From: a virus | Reading direction: 5' to 3' (one strand) | Length of the DNA: 42,822 bases | Virus record (IMG/VR): IMGVR_UViG_3300036398_001339 | Location: 1-42,822 of that record | Part shown: piece after piece, positions 16,413 through 25,370 of the stretch | Position numbering within the stretch: position 1 is the stretch's first letter | Layout: every line of letters begins with the position of its first letter | Position numbers and translations under genes: made by a program | Notes under the pieces: model-generated | Seen by the model: only the letters and a program-made list of their open reading frames with translations | What the model was told of the DNA's origin: nothing | Database searches by the model: none

Positions 16413-17454
16413 AACTCAAGTTGTACAAGCTCCAGCGGCTCCGAATTACCAGCAGAGTATGCGAGACATCCTGCAGGCTCAGATTGACTTGGCTCCGCAG
16501 ATTTACGCCAGAGAGGCAGAGTATCAACCAAGATATCAGGCCTTGCAGGATCAGATGCAGGCTCAATCTGCAAAGAGTCAGCTTGCTCTTTATCAGCAAC
16601 TTCAACCTTCTTACTCAAACTTAGAAGAGCAGTACAACGCCGCCACACAGGCAGCGCAGACTCGCGCATTGCAACAGAGAGCACCTGCGTATGTTCAGGC
16701 ATTTCAACAGGCTCAAGGAACTGCTGGAATCAATCAAGCCCTCCAAGACTATGCTCAACAGAAACTTGCTGGCCTTGAGGCTAACGGGACATACTTGTCT
16801 CCAGAAGAGCAGAGGGCAGTAGACCAAGAAAGCAGGGCGGCTTTTGCTGCCAGAGGCACAGCACTTGGGGGGCAGTCTAGCTTGGCAGAGGTTCTTAATA
16901 GGTACAACTATCGGCAGGCTCGCGAGCAGCAATTGCTTCAGACAGGCACGGCGCTTGGCGGATATTTCCAGCAACAATCGGCTCCTGCTATGGCTTCCTT
17001 TTATCAGCAGCCAATGTATGCAGGCACAGCCGCAGGGAACACCGCTCAAAATGCAATAATGAGCCAACAGCAGGCTGGGCCTCAGTACTTTAATCCAGAG
17101 TCGCCTACTGGCATAGGGTCGATTTACGGGGCGTATAACTCCCAGATGCAGTATGCCGCTGGCATGGCTCAGGCTAATGCCGCAAGGAGTGCTGGCAAAA
17201 ACTCTATGTTGGGGTCAATTGGCGGAGGTTTGCTGATGGGCGCTGGACTGGCATTTTGCTGGGTAGCCAGAGAGGTGTACGGAGAAACCAATCCTAAGTG
17301 GCTATCGTTCCGAAGCTGGATGCTGAAGGATTCCCCAAGTTGGTTCTTCAATGCTTACGTCAAGTACGGCAAGCAGATTGCTTCTTTCATTAAGGATAAG
17401 CCCAAGTTAAAGTGGTTCATCAAGTTGTGGATGGACACAAAAATTAAATACTAA
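16399..17454 (+). CDS. Putative internal (ejection) virion protein
   Basis: A 351-aa protein. Residues 15-240 are Gln/Ala/Tyr-rich and helical, with many QAQ, QQQ and YQ repeats. A Gly-rich hydrophobic segment follows (MLGSIGGGLLMGAGLAFCW, about 265-285), then a conserved-looking tail CWVAREVYG...NPKWL...FRSWML that occurs at the end of many phage structural proteins. Such Gln/Ala-rich proteins with one hydrophobic stretch are typical of ejected core proteins. It is the first of four consecutive genes of this kind. Confidence 0.6.
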   Translation: MGGSKTQVVQAPAAPNYQQSMRDILQAQIDLAPQIYAREAEYQPRYQALQDQMQAQSAKSQLALYQQLQPSYSNLEEQYNAATQAAQTRALQQRAPAYVQAFQQAQGTAGINQALQDYAQQKLAGLEANGTYLSPEEQRAVDQESRAAFAARGTALGGQSSLAEVLNRYNYRQAREQQLLQTGTALGGYFQQQSAPAMASFYQQPMYAGTAAGNTAQNAIMSQQQAGPQYFNPESPTGIGSIYGAYNSQMQYAAGMAQANAARSAGKNSMLGSIGGGLLMGAGLAFCWVAREVYGETNPKWLSFRSWMLKDSPSWFFNAYVKYGKQIASFIKDKPKLKWFIKLWMDTKIKY

Positions 17455-17455
17455 T

Positions 17456-18187
17456 ATGGCAAGACCACGCGAACTTTACAGCGGCGCAGCTCCACAGGCG
17501 ATGAGCATGATGGGGCAGGGCATAGCAGACGCTTATGCTAGAGTTGGACAAATTCAAGGGCAAGGGTATGCCGCGCTTGGAGAAAGCATCGGCAAGGGAC
17601 TGATGTCTATTGGCGACTATGTCAAAAAAGTAAAAGACATCGAAGCCGAAAATAAGTCGTCAGAAAATTTGATTAAAAACAAGCAAGCTCAAAAGTTTTT
17701 GGGCATTACTCCTGAGGCTGCCGATGAGTACCTTGCTAGCATTAAAGATGAGAAGCCTTCTGTAAAAAAGAAGATGCTTGGCATGTTTATGGATCAAAGC
17801 CTTAAAAGCGCAATGATGCAGAAAGAGAACGACCTTAAGGATGCTCTTCTTACTAAAGAACTTGAAGCGCGAGATGCCATTAGCCAGCGTCAAATTGAAG
17901 CGCAAGACATCATTAGCCAACGTCAGGTTGGAGCAATGCTTGATTTGCCAATGCAACAAGAAATTGCAAAGTCTATTTACGGCAAAAAAGACACCGTTCC
18001 AGTCCTTAACGCAGATCCGTTTGCTGCCTTGCGCGGAGGAGGTTCACCTACTCCAATGCCACACGCGGTCTCTCAGGCACCTGCTGCTCCAGCCATGCCG
18101 CAACAAACCATTCCTAGACGTCCAATTTTTAGGGACGTACCCAATCCATTTGATACTGAGCAGCGCCTTAGGTTAGGAATACGATAA
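17456..18187 (+). CDS. Putative internal virion protein
   Basis: A 243-aa protein with an N-terminal segment rich in Gly/Met/Ala (YSGAAPQAMSMMGQGIADAY), a long charged coiled coil (about residues 55-150) and a Pro/Ala-rich disordered tail. Residues ~140-160 contain an internal duplication (ISQRQIEAQD, then ISQRQVGAML). It starts one base after the previous stop and is followed by the next gene after one base. No known enzyme motif. Role inferred from neighbours. Confidence 0.55.
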   Translation: MARPRELYSGAAPQAMSMMGQGIADAYARVGQIQGQGYAALGESIGKGLMSIGDYVKKVKDIEAENKSSENLIKNKQAQKFLGITPEAADEYLASIKDEKPSVKKKMLGMFMDQSLKSAMMQKENDLKDALLTKELEARDAISQRQIEAQDIISQRQVGAMLDLPMQQEIAKSIYGKKDTVPVLNADPFAALRGGGSPTPMPHAVSQAPAAPAMPQQTIPRRPIFRDVPNPFDTEQRLRLGIR

Positions 18188-18188
18188 T

Positions 18189-19319
18189 ATGGACGAAGAT
18201 ATTCTTCTAAACTACTACAACCAAACTCGTCGTCCTTGGGAAGGCCCACAGATTGACCCTGAGTTAGTTGCAGCAGCAAGCAGAATGCAACAGGCGCAGC
18301 AGCCCATGCAGCAGCCTGTCCAGCAGCCGTCTACTGTTGTCTTTTCCAGCCAGAATCAACCGGGAGCCGTGCAGGACGTTAAAGCCGTCATGTTCCCAGA
18401 GACTGCGCATGAACTTGCCAAAAAAGACAGGGACGCAAAGAGGGCGCAGGCAAATGTTCTGAAAAATCAAGAGTTGGTAAAGCTTGTTGGCGCAAAAAAG
18501 GAAGATTACGACAGGTACGACAATTACTATAAGTCAATGATAGACGCTGACTTTCCCGAGATAAAGTCGTTTATCACAGACAATCCGCAGGTCTACAAGC
18601 TTGGCAATGACATTTCTTCGCAGGTTGTAAAGCGAAATGAATACCTGTCAAAGTTGTCGTCTTATGTTGCCCAAGCCAATCAAGAGCAAAGTCAGTTGCC
18701 AAACGAAAGCTTTGATAGCTGGCTGGAAAGAATAGTTCCGCAATTGAACTCTGAGTTAAAGCTGTACAATACTGCGCTTGTTGGAAGCCCGGATGCGTTG
18801 TCTAACGAAGAACGCTCGATTCTTGGCCGACAATTGCCAACCGAGTATTTTGACATCAAGAAACTAAAACAAATAGGTGCGGCGCGATTTAAGACAAAGC
18901 TTGATAACTTTAAGTTTCAGATTGCCGAGTTGCATGACATTCTTTTAAACGAAGTAAACGACGGATTTAATACGTTAGCCGTTCAGTCTAGCCCTGCATA
19001 TGCAACAAAACAACTTGGCACATCGCAGTTTTATCCGTTGATGCCAAATCCAGCAGGCAAACGCAGGATTGTTGAGCGCATTACAGACAACGCCCCGCCG
19101 GAAGTCATTAGCGGCGCAATGACGATGGCTCAAGCTGTCTTCAACAAGCAGGCACAAGTGGATGCTGAAAAGCAAAAGCAATCCAGCGGTAAATCTGCTT
19201 CCATGCAGGCTGACATAGATGCCGCGTACAAGGCTATTTCTGAAGGCAGAAATGCAGATGCAGTTAGAAAAATGTTTTTCCAAGAACATGGAGTAATGCT
19301 GCCAGATCGCAAAAATTAA
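18189..19319 (+). CDS. Putative internal virion protein
   Basis: A 376-aa protein, mostly helical, with a Gln/Pro/Met-rich stretch near residues 30-55 (QQAQQPMQQPVQQPS), charged coiled-coil segments, and a C-terminal helix. It abuts its neighbours. No domain recognised. It is likely part of the ejected core with the 351-, 243- and 1149-aa proteins. Confidence 0.55.
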   Translation: MDEDILLNYYNQTRRPWEGPQIDPELVAAASRMQQAQQPMQQPVQQPSTVVFSSQNQPGAVQDVKAVMFPETAHELAKKDRDAKRAQANVLKNQELVKLVGAKKEDYDRYDNYYKSMIDADFPEIKSFITDNPQVYKLGNDISSQVVKRNEYLSKLSSYVAQANQEQSQLPNESFDSWLERIVPQLNSELKLYNTALVGSPDALSNEERSILGRQLPTEYFDIKKLKQIGAARFKTKLDNFKFQIAELHDILLNEVNDGFNTLAVQSSPAYATKQLGTSQFYPLMPNPAGKRRIVERITDNAPPEVISGAMTMAQAVFNKQAQVDAEKQKQSSGKSASMQADIDAAYKAISEGRNADAVRKMFFQEHGVMLPDRKN

Positions 19320-19322
19320 ATT

Positions 19323-22300
19323 ATGCCACTAGACTTCTCCAGCGTTCCGTTTGACAGGGATCTGTCTACAGTTGCAACACCAGAGGCACTTGCTGCTGGC
19401 GGCCCTGAGACTAGCGAGGTTCCGTTTAAGCCAATTGATTCGACCACGTTCAAGCGTGAGCCTACCAGACCAGACGTTGACTTGTATTTAGACAACAGAA
19501 ATGTGTCTATGCCGTTTGTAGACGACGTTGCTTCCGCAATAGTCATGTCTTCAAACAAGTACGTTAGTCCAAATGTAGTGAAGTCACTTGGGCAGACTCC
19601 TCGTGAAGTATTAAACTCTGCAGTTGCCACCGGGCTTGTGTCTCCAGACTTTGAGCCGTCTGAAGACATGGGGGCGTTTAAGCCGTACTGGGATCAGTAC
19701 AAGGCTGAAATGAAGGGTGACGACATGGGCGCTTTTTGGCGTGGGGCTAAAGAAGCAATTGGCCCTACTCTGGGAGCAATTGGTGGCGCTACTATGGGCA
19801 GCCTTGCTGATCCGTTTGGGATTGCTGCTGGGGCAGGAACAGGCATTGCTTGGGGCGACACGGTGCCCGAAAAGTTTGTTGGTTTAGCGATTGGCGCAGG
19901 AGTTGGACTTATCTCGTCTCCGCTTGCTGGTGCTATTGCTGGTTCAGCATTGGGGGCTGAAGCTCAACAGGCAATGTTTCCGCCTACCACTCAAGACAAG
20001 GCTCAAGCAGTTTTTGACTTGGCCAGAACGGACACAAGAATAGCTAAGGCACTTGGAAGTATTGTCCCTTCTCTTGCTACTGGCAGGCCCGGATCTACTG
20101 AAACGCAAGAAAAGATACTTGGCGCGTTGATTCAGACAGGCATTACAGCCGGAGAAATAATCAGCAAGGTTTACAAAGGAGAAAAGGTTGATCCGCAGCA
20201 GGCTCTTGAGCGTTACGCTATTGACCTTGCCGCTGCGATGTACATCAAACCTTGGAAGTACACCAGATACCTGTTTGATAAAAAATACAGGCAAGAAGTC
20301 ATTGCTCAAAACCGACGCGAGAAGATCTTTGAAGGGGTTGCCGGAAGTCCAGAGATGGCTGAAAAGCTGGCTCAGGACATTCAGGAGTCTATTCCGTATA
20401 TCCGAAGCAACGTCAATTTAGGCGCAGGCAACATGTCTTCTGGTGAAGTGTCTCAAAGCGTGGCTTTGATTGGCATGCAGGCGGCACTTGAAAGAAAGGT
20501 GCCCGAGTTGATGGACAAGCGCATCCAAGCCAAGGCCGGGATTACGTCTAATCTGTCTAAAGTTTTAGGCGAACAGACTGTTGATCCTGAAATAACGCAA
20601 CAAAAGTTTGCGGAATTAAACAAGCAGTCGCTTGAACAACTTGAGCGCACTCGTCAAACCATTGTTAGATATGGCGATCTTGAAGGCGCGCAAATTTGGT
20701 CTGAAGCAAAAGCTCAAATTCAAAAAATTGGAGACGAAGCGGCTCAAGGCGTAATTGACGCAGAGCTTGCACATGCGCAGGCAACCAGCGTGATGAACGA
20801 CGCAATGAGCAGATACCAAGTGTTCAACGGTTCGCTCAACAAGGAAAGCGCATCAAGAGCAGCGTATGTTCAGTATGCCGCCAACAAAAAGATAAGCGGC
20901 AAAATAGCAGGAAAGGCCTACAGTAGACTGAAAAAAGAAAGCGAAAACATAATGACTGATTTGGACAACGCGTACAGAACTGCGTTGCAGTTGTCTAAGC
21001 CAGTTTCAAGAACCAATAGCAAGGGTAGGCCGTTATCCGAGGTTAAACAGAACATTCCGCTAGAGGCTGAGATTGAAGGCATTTTGCTGTTGGGTAGACC
21101 GTTTCAAAAAGGAACACGCAGAAAGTACACCGTTTTTACGCTTCAAAAAGAACTGGCTAGGGTCAATAGCGCAATCCGCGACGCTACGCCGGGGTCTGAA
21201 TCTTTGCGCAGGCTTAATGAGTTGAAGACATCCTTGATGGATGACTTGGATGACATGGGCAAAAACTCGGAGCTAGTGCGGCAGGCAAACGAACTTTACA
21301 AACAGCACGCAGAAATATTTCTCAACGGCAAATCTTCCAATGCCTCTAGAGTTGCGCCATCAGAATTTGCCGACCACTTTCTCAACGGCACAGTAGAAGA
21401 CATGCGCCAATTTAGGGCTGCCATGTCTGATCCTGTAACTGGAGAACTTCCGGCAGCAATGATAGAGGAGATGGAAGTTTGGATGCTTAACCACGTTAAC
21501 TCCAAGCTTGGCATGGAAGCTAATCCAAAAACGCTTGGCCTGTGGTTTAGACAAAACGAGAAGGGGCCGATATTTGATGCGTTCCCGGAGTTGCGCGGCA
21601 AGGTTGGGGAAATTCTACGAGACATTGAAGCTACTGCTGAAATTGTAGACGAAAAAGTTTTTGCCAAAAACTCTGCTGTAACCAACCAAGAAAAAGCCCA
21701 GCAGTTTTTAGCTAGGTATCAAGCCGAACAAGAAAGATTGGTTGCCCAGACTAAAGAAGCCGCCATAAAAGCAGGAGACGAATACTTTGCGGCGGCCAGC
21801 AAAGAGCTTCAAGACACAGCGGTTACTCGGTTTATCGGGCCTGAACCTGATGTTGCTATTCAAAAGATTTTTGATAACGACGAAATCAAGCGGTTGCCTC
21901 AGTTTAGACAACTAGTTGATGCTGCCATGCAGGATCAAAGCGGCATGGCAATGGAAGGACTTCGTTCCGCATTCCGCAAGTACTTGCAGGATAGATTTGC
22001 AAAGTACGGGACAATTACCTCAAAGAAAAACAAGATTGCCGCTGAAGTGTCTTTTGAAGATTTAGACACATCGATCAGAGAGCTGAACATCGAGCTAAAT
22101 CCAAATAGCATCTACAGAAAAGCAATGGACATGATTCTCGACCCCAGAGAGGTTGAGGCAGTAAGGCTTGCTCGCAAACAACTGGAAATTCTCAACCGCA
22201 AATCATCTTTGACTCAAGGCGAGTCTTCTACGCAGTACAACACTACGCAGGATACTATTCTTGAAAACGCCTTGAGCGGCAATTTGCTGGACTTGGTATC

Positions 22301-22772
22301 TACCGTTGCCAGAGGCATTGACCCCAGCAAGCGTTCTGCTACTGCTCGAACTGGAGAAGCTCTTGCCAGAGTCTTCAAGCAACTATGGCAGGGTGACGTA
22401 AAAATGCGCACTCAACAGTTGATGGTAGAGGCAATGGCAAACCCTCAAATTTCGATTGAAGTACTGCGCAAGGTTAGCCCTGAAACGATGCCGCAGGTAA
22501 ACGCTTTTCTGCGTGCATGGACGGTTTCCAAGCAGCGCGATCAAGAGTACATGCCTGTTCCGTTTGGAACAATTGATGTTACTGAAGAGTTTTTGCAGAA
22601 CGGCACCATCACCACGGACACTAAGTATGGGTACAAAATTATCCAAACAAAGAGTGGCAACTTTCAGTTGATGTCTCCTAGCGGTCAACCACTTGGAGTC
22701 TTTCAAAGCAAGCAGGAAGCTGAAGCACGCTCCGGCACACACTTTAGTCAAAATCTTTTAAAGAAACTATGA
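19323..22772 (+). CDS. Giant internal virion / DNA-ejection protein
   Basis: A 1149-aa protein, the largest in the genome. Residues ~146-212 form a Gly/Ala-rich hydrophobic region (IGPTLGAIGGATMGSL, FVGLAIGAGVGLISS, LAGAIAGSALGAEA) flanked by soluble parts, as expected for a protein that inserts into host membrane during ejection. The rest (about 320-1080) is a long helical rod rich in Lys/Glu/Gln. No lytic transglycosylase motif was found. By order and size it resembles the large internal proteins (gp16-like) of podoviruses. Its stop overlaps the next ATG (ATGA). Confidence 0.65.
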   Translation: MPLDFSSVPFDRDLSTVATPEALAAGGPETSEVPFKPIDSTTFKREPTRPDVDLYLDNRNVSMPFVDDVASAIVMSSNKYVSPNVVKSLGQTPREVLNSAVATGLVSPDFEPSEDMGAFKPYWDQYKAEMKGDDMGAFWRGAKEAIGPTLGAIGGATMGSLADPFGIAAGAGTGIAWGDTVPEKFVGLAIGAGVGLISSPLAGAIAGSALGAEAQQAMFPPTTQDKAQAVFDLARTDTRIAKALGSIVPSLATGRPGSTETQEKILGALIQTGITAGEIISKVYKGEKVDPQQALERYAIDLAAAMYIKPWKYTRYLFDKKYRQEVIAQNRREKIFEGVAGSPEMAEKLAQDIQESIPYIRSNVNLGAGNMSSGEVSQSVALIGMQAALERKVPELMDKRIQAKAGITSNLSKVLGEQTVDPEITQQKFAELNKQSLEQLERTRQTIVRYGDLEGAQIWSEAKAQIQKIGDEAAQGVIDAELAHAQATSVMNDAMSRYQVFNGSLNKESASRAAYVQYAANKKISGKIAGKAYSRLKKESENIMTDLDNAYRTALQLSKPVSRTNSKGRPLSEVKQNIPLEAEIEGILLLGRPFQKGTRRKYTVFTLQKELARVNSAIRDATPGSESLRRLNELKTSLMDDLDDMGKNSELVRQANELYKQHAEIFLNGKSSNASRVAPSEFADHFLNGTVEDMRQFRAAMSDPVTGELPAAMIEEMEVWMLNHVNSKLGMEANPKTLGLWFRQNEKGPIFDAFPELRGKVGEILRDIEATAEIVDEKVFAKNSAVTNQEKAQQFLARYQAEQERLVAQTKEAAIKAGDEYFAAASKELQDTAVTRFIGPEPDVAIQKIFDNDEIKRLPQFRQLVDAAMQDQSGMAMEGLRSAFRKYLQDRFAKYGTITSKKNKIAAEVSFEDLDTSIRELNIELNPNSIYRKAMDMILDPREVEAVRLARKQLEILNRKSSLTQGESSTQYNTTQDTILENALSGNLLDLVSTVARGIDPSKRSATARTGEALARVFKQLWQGDVKMRTQQLMVEAMANPQISIEVLRKVSPETMPQVNAFLRAWTVSKQRDQEYMPVPFGTIDVTEEFLQNGTITTDTKYGYKIIQTKSGNFQLMSPSGQPLGVFQSKQEAEARSGTHFSQNLLKKL

Positions 22773-22918
22773 AACGCAATACAAGCCAGTCACTTACAAC
22801 AGCACTAAGACAGGAACTCGGAGTTGCAAGACCGCAACCTCGACCTCAGAATACGCACGCTTATGCCTCGCAAAAACAAGCAATAAGGCAACAGGCTGCA
22901 CCTCGCCGCAAGAGGTAA
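22769..22918 (+). CDS. 49-aa basic protein at the end of the structural operon
   Basis: A 49-aa reading frame that starts in the ATGA overlap with the giant internal protein. It is Arg/Gln/Pro-rich (ARPQPRPQ, AAPRRKR at the end) and strongly basic with no hydrophobic segment. Its coupling to the preceding gene argues that it is translated. It could bind nucleic acid or be a virion peptide. It is the last gene before the intergenic switch to replication genes. Confidence 0.5.
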   Translation: MKRNTSQSLTTALRQELGVARPQPRPQNTHAYASQKQAIRQQAAPRRKR

Positions 22919-23017
22919 TTTACTCTGTAGATAAAAAAAGTTGTTGCGCGTCACTTGCTGGCGTGTACGGTTCCGTCGTCGTTACAAAACGACGCAAGCA
23001 AATCAGAAACAAAAACA
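22919..23017 (+). promoter_or_regulatory. Intergenic leader of the replication block, with a 7-bp hairpin
   Basis: About 100 bases separate the structural and replication genes. A perfect stem-loop (CGTCGTT-ACAA-AACGACG, 22977-22994) lies 23 bases before the OB-fold start. There is no T run, so it is not a terminator. Upstream, TTGTTG and TGTACG separated by 17 bases (from about 22942) give a weak promoter-like pair. The hairpin may be an operator or an mRNA structure. Confidence 0.35.
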
Positions 23018-23680
23018 ATGAAACTAGCAAAAATTAATCAGATTCAAGATCTTGCTGACGGCACGACGATTGGCGAGATGCGCGTAACGGTAAAGAAGGT
23101 TTTTCCCGAAAAGACTGGCGCAGGGAAGTTTGGGCCTTGGCGCGTTCAGTCCTGCATCTTGCAGGATAGTACTGGGGAGATTCGCGGCTCATTCTGGATT
23201 CCGTCACCGATGGACGACCTGCAGGGTCAGATGATTACCATCAAGTCTCGCTCGACGCCAAAAGGCCTGCAGGGACTTAGCGTGGCGCACAGCAGCCACA
23301 GCGACAGCAACGAACTTAAGATTACGGACAAGGCGGCCATTCTCACGGACGCTGAACTTGCTGCCGAGAACGGAGGCGCACCAGCACCACAGCGTGCAGT
23401 CACAAGCAAGTCTCCGATTGGCGGCGCAATCACTCCTGCTGAAGCTCGCAAGGCGTTATTCCAAGCCGCTCAACTGATGGCAGAGGCCATCAAGGCGGCA
23501 GCTTGGGTTGGGGAGCAGGTCAAGGTGACTCCAGAACAACTTCAAGCGATTGCAACGTCGCTATTCATTTCTGCTGATAGGGCCGGATTTGCTAAGGCAT
23601 TTCCAGCTTCAGCAGCAAAACCAAAACAAGAAGAACCTGAACCCGAAACAGAAAAAGACGAAGACGACTTAGGATGGTAA
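23018..23680 (+). CDS. OB-fold single-stranded DNA-binding-like protein
   Basis: A 220-aa protein. Residues 1-100 have an OB-fold pattern: KINQIQDLADGTTIGEMRV, a KKVFPEKTGAGKFGPW turn, SCILQDSTGEIRGSFW, and strand DLQGQMITIKS. The middle is flexible and Ala/Pro-rich, followed by a helical segment, and the end is very acidic (EEPEPETEKDEDDLGW), like the acidic tip of SSB proteins that recruits partners. I chose the ATG at 23018, where the OB-fold starts; a TTG upstream would run through the hairpin. It opens the replication/recombination genes. Confidence 0.65.
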   Translation: MKLAKINQIQDLADGTTIGEMRVTVKKVFPEKTGAGKFGPWRVQSCILQDSTGEIRGSFWIPSPMDDLQGQMITIKSRSTPKGLQGLSVAHSSHSDSNELKITDKAAILTDAELAAENGGAPAPQRAVTSKSPIGGAITPAEARKALFQAAQLMAEAIKAAAWVGEQVKVTPEQLQAIATSLFISADRAGFAKAFPASAAKPKQEEPEPETEKDEDDLGW

Positions 23681-23682
23681 TT

Positions 23683-23880
23683 ATGACCAACTTCACATTA
23701 CTAACGGCAAAGCAGCTTGGCGAAAAGCTGGGCTTCCCATATCAAGCAATCTTGAGACTTACTCGGGACGGCAAAATTCCTGCCATTCAGTTTGGCAAGC
23801 GTGTCTACCGCTACGACCCCGAGAAAGTAAAAGCAGCATTTGACAAGCTGTCTACCGATGCCAATCAACTCGCGAGCTAA
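23683..23880 (+). CDS. Small HTH protein, excisionase/MerR-like
   Basis: A 65-aa protein with LLTAKQLGEKLGFPYQAIL, then RLTRDGKIPAIQFGKRVYRY, the standard helix-turn-helix plus wing of excisionase-family (HTH_17) DNA-binding proteins. No integrase is encoded, so a transcriptional or replication-accessory role is more likely than excision. AGGA lies 8 bases before ATG. It overlaps the resolvase-like gene by 23 bases in another frame. Confidence 0.7.
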   Translation: MTNFTLLTAKQLGEKLGFPYQAILRLTRDGKIPAIQFGKRVYRYDPEKVKAAFDKLSTDANQLAS

Positions 23881-24211
23881 GGGTTGCCGAGGAGAGCGCA
23901 TGTGGCGCGACGAACTTCGGGCTGCTGGTTTTACCGCAAGACGGGGCCAGCAGTTTGCCGGAGGCACGGACAGTCCAGATGTTATCTGTTCTGAGTTGAG
24001 GAATCTCCACATGGAAGTCAAATTCGTGGAGAGACTCAACTTGGAGCAGGCTTGCGAGCAGGCTGACCGTGACCGTAAAGGCAAGCCATATATTGTTGCC
24101 CACAAGAAAAGCCGCTCCAACTGGAAAGTCACGATGGATGCATCGCTCTTCTTTGCACTCCTGCGTGATGGCATGCATGTCTTGAGGGACGGATACTTAA
24201 CCGAGCTGTAG
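23858..24211 (+). CDS. Hjc-like Holliday junction resolvase (PD-(D/E)xK)
   Basis: A 117-aa protein with the PD-(D/E)xK pattern in resolvase spacing: E13 in GERMWRDEL, then GG-x-DSPDV (D41), HMEVKFVE (E53, K55) and Q68 in ACEQADRD. The order E...PD...ExK...Q matches archaeal Hjc and phage resolvases that resolve branched DNA before packaging. It starts at ATG 23858 inside the HTH gene. It would work with the exonuclease at 26809 and OB-fold protein in recombination-linked replication. Confidence 0.65.
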   Translation: MPINSRAKGCRGERMWRDELRAAGFTARRGQQFAGGTDSPDVICSELRNLHMEVKFVERLNLEQACEQADRDRKGKPYIVAHKKSRSNWKVTMDASLFFALLRDGMHVLRDGYLTEL

Positions 24212-24451
24212 GTTCCGAGGACTGCTGTCAAAGGTGTCCCTTGAAGAAATCGGAAAGCAGACAGGGGCGCGACTGTAACGCGCAATAAATGACTAGGGGA
24301 GGCGTTGCTTACGGAACGTGGAGGGCATTCTTGATGTGCTGCTTATGTATAGCCCGTGAACTCGTGTCCACTACTAAGGAGTTCCCCCTAGTCACCGTTT
24401 TACATTTTAGCAGGGGCGCGACTGTGGCAACGCGCACAACCAAAATAACAT
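24212..24451 (+). ncRNA. Structured intergenic region with a duplicated hairpin and long inverted repeat
   Basis: 240 bases without a convincing gene. The hairpin core GGGGCGCGACTGT...AACGCGCA occurs twice, just after 24262 and just after 24411. Each folds as GCGCG/CGCGC with a 7- or 10-base loop. Between the two copies TGACTAGGGG (24290-24299) is the exact inverse of CCCCTAGTCA (24385-24394), closing an 85-base loop. Together they look like two small hairpins flanking a large stem. The second hairpin ends about 24 bases before the next gene. A leader RNA or transcription-control element is plausible. Confidence 0.45.
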
Positions 24452-24751
24452 ATGAAACAAAAACATTTATTTGAAATTCCTGAAGACATAGTAACCGCAT
24501 TGGCAATTACTCGCCATGAGGACGGCAAGATTGGCCTCGTAGTTCCGAAGGGAGAGCCGGGGATGATGGAGGTGATGGCTCTCACGTTCGGCGTGTTTGT
24601 CAGCATCCTGCAAGGTGGCGAGCAAGACGGTATTGTTGAACTGCAGCGATTGCGCGATTACATCCAATCTCATTCGCTTGAGCAGGCTCGCGGAAAACTG
24701 GTGCAGATGGCAGTCAAAGTGAAGCTCATGGAGGACGAGGACAATGAGTAA
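24452..24751 (+). CDS. Hypothetical protein
   Basis: A 99-aa protein with a short beta part (ALAITRHEDGKIGLVVPKG), then helices (MMEVMALTFGVFVSILQGG, LEQARGKLVQMAVKVKLM) and an acidic end. No domain recognised. It lies downstream of the structured region and overlaps the next gene by eight bases. Position in the replication block hints at an accessory role only. Confidence 0.55.
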   Translation: MKQKHLFEIPEDIVTALAITRHEDGKIGLVVPKGEPGMMEVMALTFGVFVSILQGGEQDGIVELQRLRDYIQSHSLEQARGKLVQMAVKVKLMEDEDNE

Positions 24752-25370
24752 AATCACGTTTACATTTTCACCTGCAGTTGGCGAACCGATCCATTTGTCG
24801 ATTCCTGTGGGGTATTGCGGTGGGAGAGCTATCCTCACCTTGCCGGACTATCTTACAGCCCAAGACGGGGCGCGCAGGCCGCTTCCCGTGGAAGTTAGCA
24901 ATCAATGGACGGTCATTGATTTGGTTCCAAAACAAGAGGCTCGCATAGATTTAAAGAAGGCGGAGGAGGGAGTAAATGAGGGGTTAGGTAGGATAGGGGG
25001 TGTGGGGGAAAGGAAGGATAGGGGAGAAATGAGGGAGGAACCCACGCTATTTCCCGATCCGAATCCCGTGCAGAAAACCGAGAGCATTTACACGATGCAG
25101 TTCAGGCGAGACGATGGCTACGGCACTTGCTCCGCAAAAGTCATCGACAAAAACATCAAAAAGTACGGACACAAAATTGTTGAGGAAGAAATGTTCAAGG
25201 CTTCACTTTGGTGTGAGGCAGGGAAGAGCAAGCGCAAAACCACGGTAAAGGGCATCGACGCATTCATCCACAAGTGGCTTGAGAGTGCGGCTGAATATCG
25301 GCAAGAGAAACGACTGAAGAAGACTGGCAGTTTGATTGAAGAATATGAAGAAGACCAAATTGGATTCTGA
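24744..25370 (+). CDS. Possible helicase loader / replication accessory protein
   Basis: A 208-aa protein in two parts. Residues 1-70 are beta-rich. A linker follows (about 72-100, DNA 24957-25041) encoded by an extremely purine- and G-rich stretch. The C-terminal part (about 115-190) has DKNIKKYGHKIVEEEMFKA, then KTTVKGIDAFIHKWLESAAE, similar to the C-terminal domain of phage proteins next to DnaB (KxxPxx-x-x-x-x-W-L pattern) that load helicase or organise the replisome. It ends inside the helicase N-terminal gene (25345 start) or just before it (25372). Assignment is tentative. Confidence 0.45.
   Translation: MSKITFTFSPAVGEPIHLSIPVGYCGGRAILTLPDYLTAQDGARRPLPVEVSNQWTVIDLVPKQEARIDLKKAEEGVNEGLGRIGGVGERKDRGEMREEPTLFPDPNPVQKTESIYTMQFRRDDGYGTCSAKVIDKNIKKYGHKIVEEEMFKASLWCEAGKSKRKTTVKGIDAFIHKWLESAAEYRQEKRLKKTGSLIEEYEEDQIGF

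Noticed and set aside
23683-23880. True excisionase of a temperate phage
   Set aside because: There is no integrase, attachment site or repressor, so the excisionase-like HTH is more likely a regulator.
24289-24474. A 61-aa frame inside the structured 24.2-24.4 kb region
   Set aside because: It uses the inverted repeat as its start, has no ribosome-binding site, ends inside the next gene and has no recognisable pattern.
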